Shown piece by piece: positions 42,306-43,146 of a stretch of DNA of 43,146 nt. The stretch is taken from the NCBI GenBank assembly GCA_913062525.1, contig CAJXWA010000011.1:1-43146 (forward strand), written 5' to 3'. Made by a program: the position numbers and the translations under genes. The first letter of the stretch is position 1; each line of letters opens with the position of its first letter. Below the pieces are notes generated by a model. That model had not been told where the DNA came from, searched no databases, and was given only the letters and a program-made list of their open reading frames with translations. Origin of the DNA: an uncultured Alphaproteobacteria bacterium (GTDB lineage Bacteria; Pseudomonadota; Alphaproteobacteria; Sneathiellales; Sneathiellaceae).

Positions 42306-43082
42306 TCAGGCTTTGCGCCATTTCTTGATCAATATAGGTAACAATGAAATGAGACCAAGTGCAACAAAAGACAGAATAATTTCAGTTGTTATAAGGGACG
42401 CGACGTCAAAATCTTTGTCGCATATTTGATCTGCTTTCTGAAGACAAGCCTCATACCGTTCTTGCTGCTCAACGATAACGCTGTCCAAGCCTGCGCCGAT
42501 GAAGGAAAACACAAATGTCCCGGGAATGATTCCAATAAATGTTCCGATGATATAAGTCCGTAACGGAACCCCTAAGAAGGCTGGAGCGATATTAACAAGC
42601 CAAAAAGGAAACGCCGGGACAAGCCTCAAAAACAAAAGGTAACTCATGGCGTTATCTTGAAACCCTTTTTCAAGTTTTTCGAGCCACGGACCGGCTTTTT
42701 TCCGAAGCATATCGCCCAGTGATGTTGCCGCAATTAAGAACAACATCGCAGCCCCAACGGTTGCTGCCAAAACCGTTATGAAACCGCCGATGATCCAGCC
42801 GAACAAAAAACCACCACAAATAGACAAAAGCAATCCACCGGGAATAGAAGCAGCAACAACGACAGTATAAAGGGCAAAGTAGAATGCGAGTGACGCGACA
42901 TAGTTGGCGCTCACAAATTCCAACATCGCGTTCCGATTCTCACTGAAAACCGAAAATGACAGATATTCATCCAATCCAAACACAAAAAATGACGCAAATA
43001 ATGCGACGATAACCAAAAGAGGAATATGTTTTTTTATCTTTGACGCTGAGGCGGGTGTATTCTTTTCAGTCGCATTACCCAT
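42306..43082 (-). CDS. TVP38/TMEM64 (SNARE-associated/VTT domain) membrane protein
   Basis: A 258-residue inner membrane protein of the DedA-like VTT superfamily. One N-terminal helix (about 21-40) is followed by the core VAASIPGGLLLSICGGFLFGWIIGG and FLRLVPAFPFWLVNIAPAFLGVPLRTYIIGTFIGIIPGTF, the F-R-P and G-PG family motifs, and a final helix ending in LPILIKKWRKA. AAGGATTGATTCGG precedes the ATG. It is the first gene of the operon with the FAD oxidoreductase; the 64 bp beyond it reach the window edge and hold the probable promoter. Confidence 0.88.
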   Translation of the reverse strand: MGNATEKNTPASASKIKKHIPLLVIVALFASFFVFGLDEYLSFSVFSENRNAMLEFVSANYVASLAFYFALYTVVVAASIPGGLLLSICGGFLFGWIIGGFITVLAATVGAAMLFLIAATSLGDMLRKKAGPWLEKLEKGFQDNAMSYLLFLRLVPAFPFWLVNIAPAFLGVPLRTYIIGTFIGIIPGTFVFSFIGAGLDSVIVEQQERYEACLQKADQICDKDFDVASLITTEIILSFVALGLISLLPILIKKWRKA

Positions 43083-43146
43083 ACCGAATCAATCCTTGTT
43101 TACAGCGGCAAATACTATTACTGCCTACCATCATTCATTTGGCGCC

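Noticed and set aside
1-43146. CRISPR arrays, rRNA genes, insertion sequences
   Set aside because: No regularly spaced repeats, rRNA motifs, transposase motifs or terminal inverted repeats were recognised on either strand.

Overview
This window looks like chromosomal DNA from a moderate-GC, probably marine, alphaproteobacterium of the Sneathiella/Kordiimonas/Emcibacter kind. That placement is an inference. It rests on the abundance of acyl-CoA catabolism genes, the TauE plus Alph_Pro_TM (TIGR02186) gene pair, a LiuR-like MerR regulator with its palindrome, and general codon and protein style. No rRNA, IS element, integrase or CRISPR array was seen.

Layout. (1) Positions 2-4497, + strand: the end of an acyl-CoA carboxylase beta subunit, a citronellyl-CoA dehydrogenase-like protein, a biotin-carrying alpha subunit and a second acyl-CoA dehydrogenase. 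This resembles the atu (acyclic terpene utilisation) or liu type of branched acyl-CoA pathway. It ends at a perfect hairpin shared with a convergent periplasmic EF-hand gene. (2) 5140-7982, +: a crotonase-fold protein, a TetR regulator and two hotdog-fold genes that together carry three hotdog modules. A repeated-half-site operator candidate lies upstream. (3) 8150-8941: a stand-alone periplasmic solute-binding protein. (4) 9004-19468, - strand: two beta-oxidation units. One is thiolase, a FadN-type bifunctional enzyme and a long acyl-CoA dehydrogenase. The other is an acyl-CoA dehydrogenase, a thiolase and a FadB/J-type bifunctional enzyme. A MerR-family regulator with a 22-bp perfect palindrome in its promoter sits at the head. 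(5) 19658-28974, +: a DUF962/Mpo1-like protein, an ArsR regulator, a TauE/SafE exporter, TIGR02186, an IpdAB-like CoA-transferase-fold pair, a CaiB/BaiF CoA transferase, a lone molybdopterin-binding subunit, an NTF2-like protein and a DMT transporter. (6) 28985-30538, -: small hypothetical genes, a decayed Rhs core with a candidate immunity gene between two core fragments, and tRNA-Arg(ACG). (7) 30812-43082: a lipoprotein with a candidate OmpA-like C-terminus, a peroxiredoxin-glutaredoxin fusion, a peptide-scavenging group (oligopeptide-binding protein, P1 peptidase, gamma-glutamyltransferase), a SAM-using pair (SAM hydrolase family and Tam), a small lipoprotein, an orphan histidine kinase, and an FAD disulfide oxidoreductase next to a TVP38/TMEM64 membrane protein.

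How they work together. Most of 1-28 kb handles acyl-CoA thioesters: activation and transfer (CaiB), carboxylation, dehydrogenation, hydration, thiolysis and possible thioester hydrolysis (hotdogs). Three one-component regulators (TetR, MerR, ArsR) sit beside candidate palindromic operators. The most unusual parts are the triple hotdog module set, the crotonase lacking both canonical glutamates, the IpdAB-like pair beside a sulfite-exporter locus, and the Rhs relic flanking a possibly frameshifted immunity gene.
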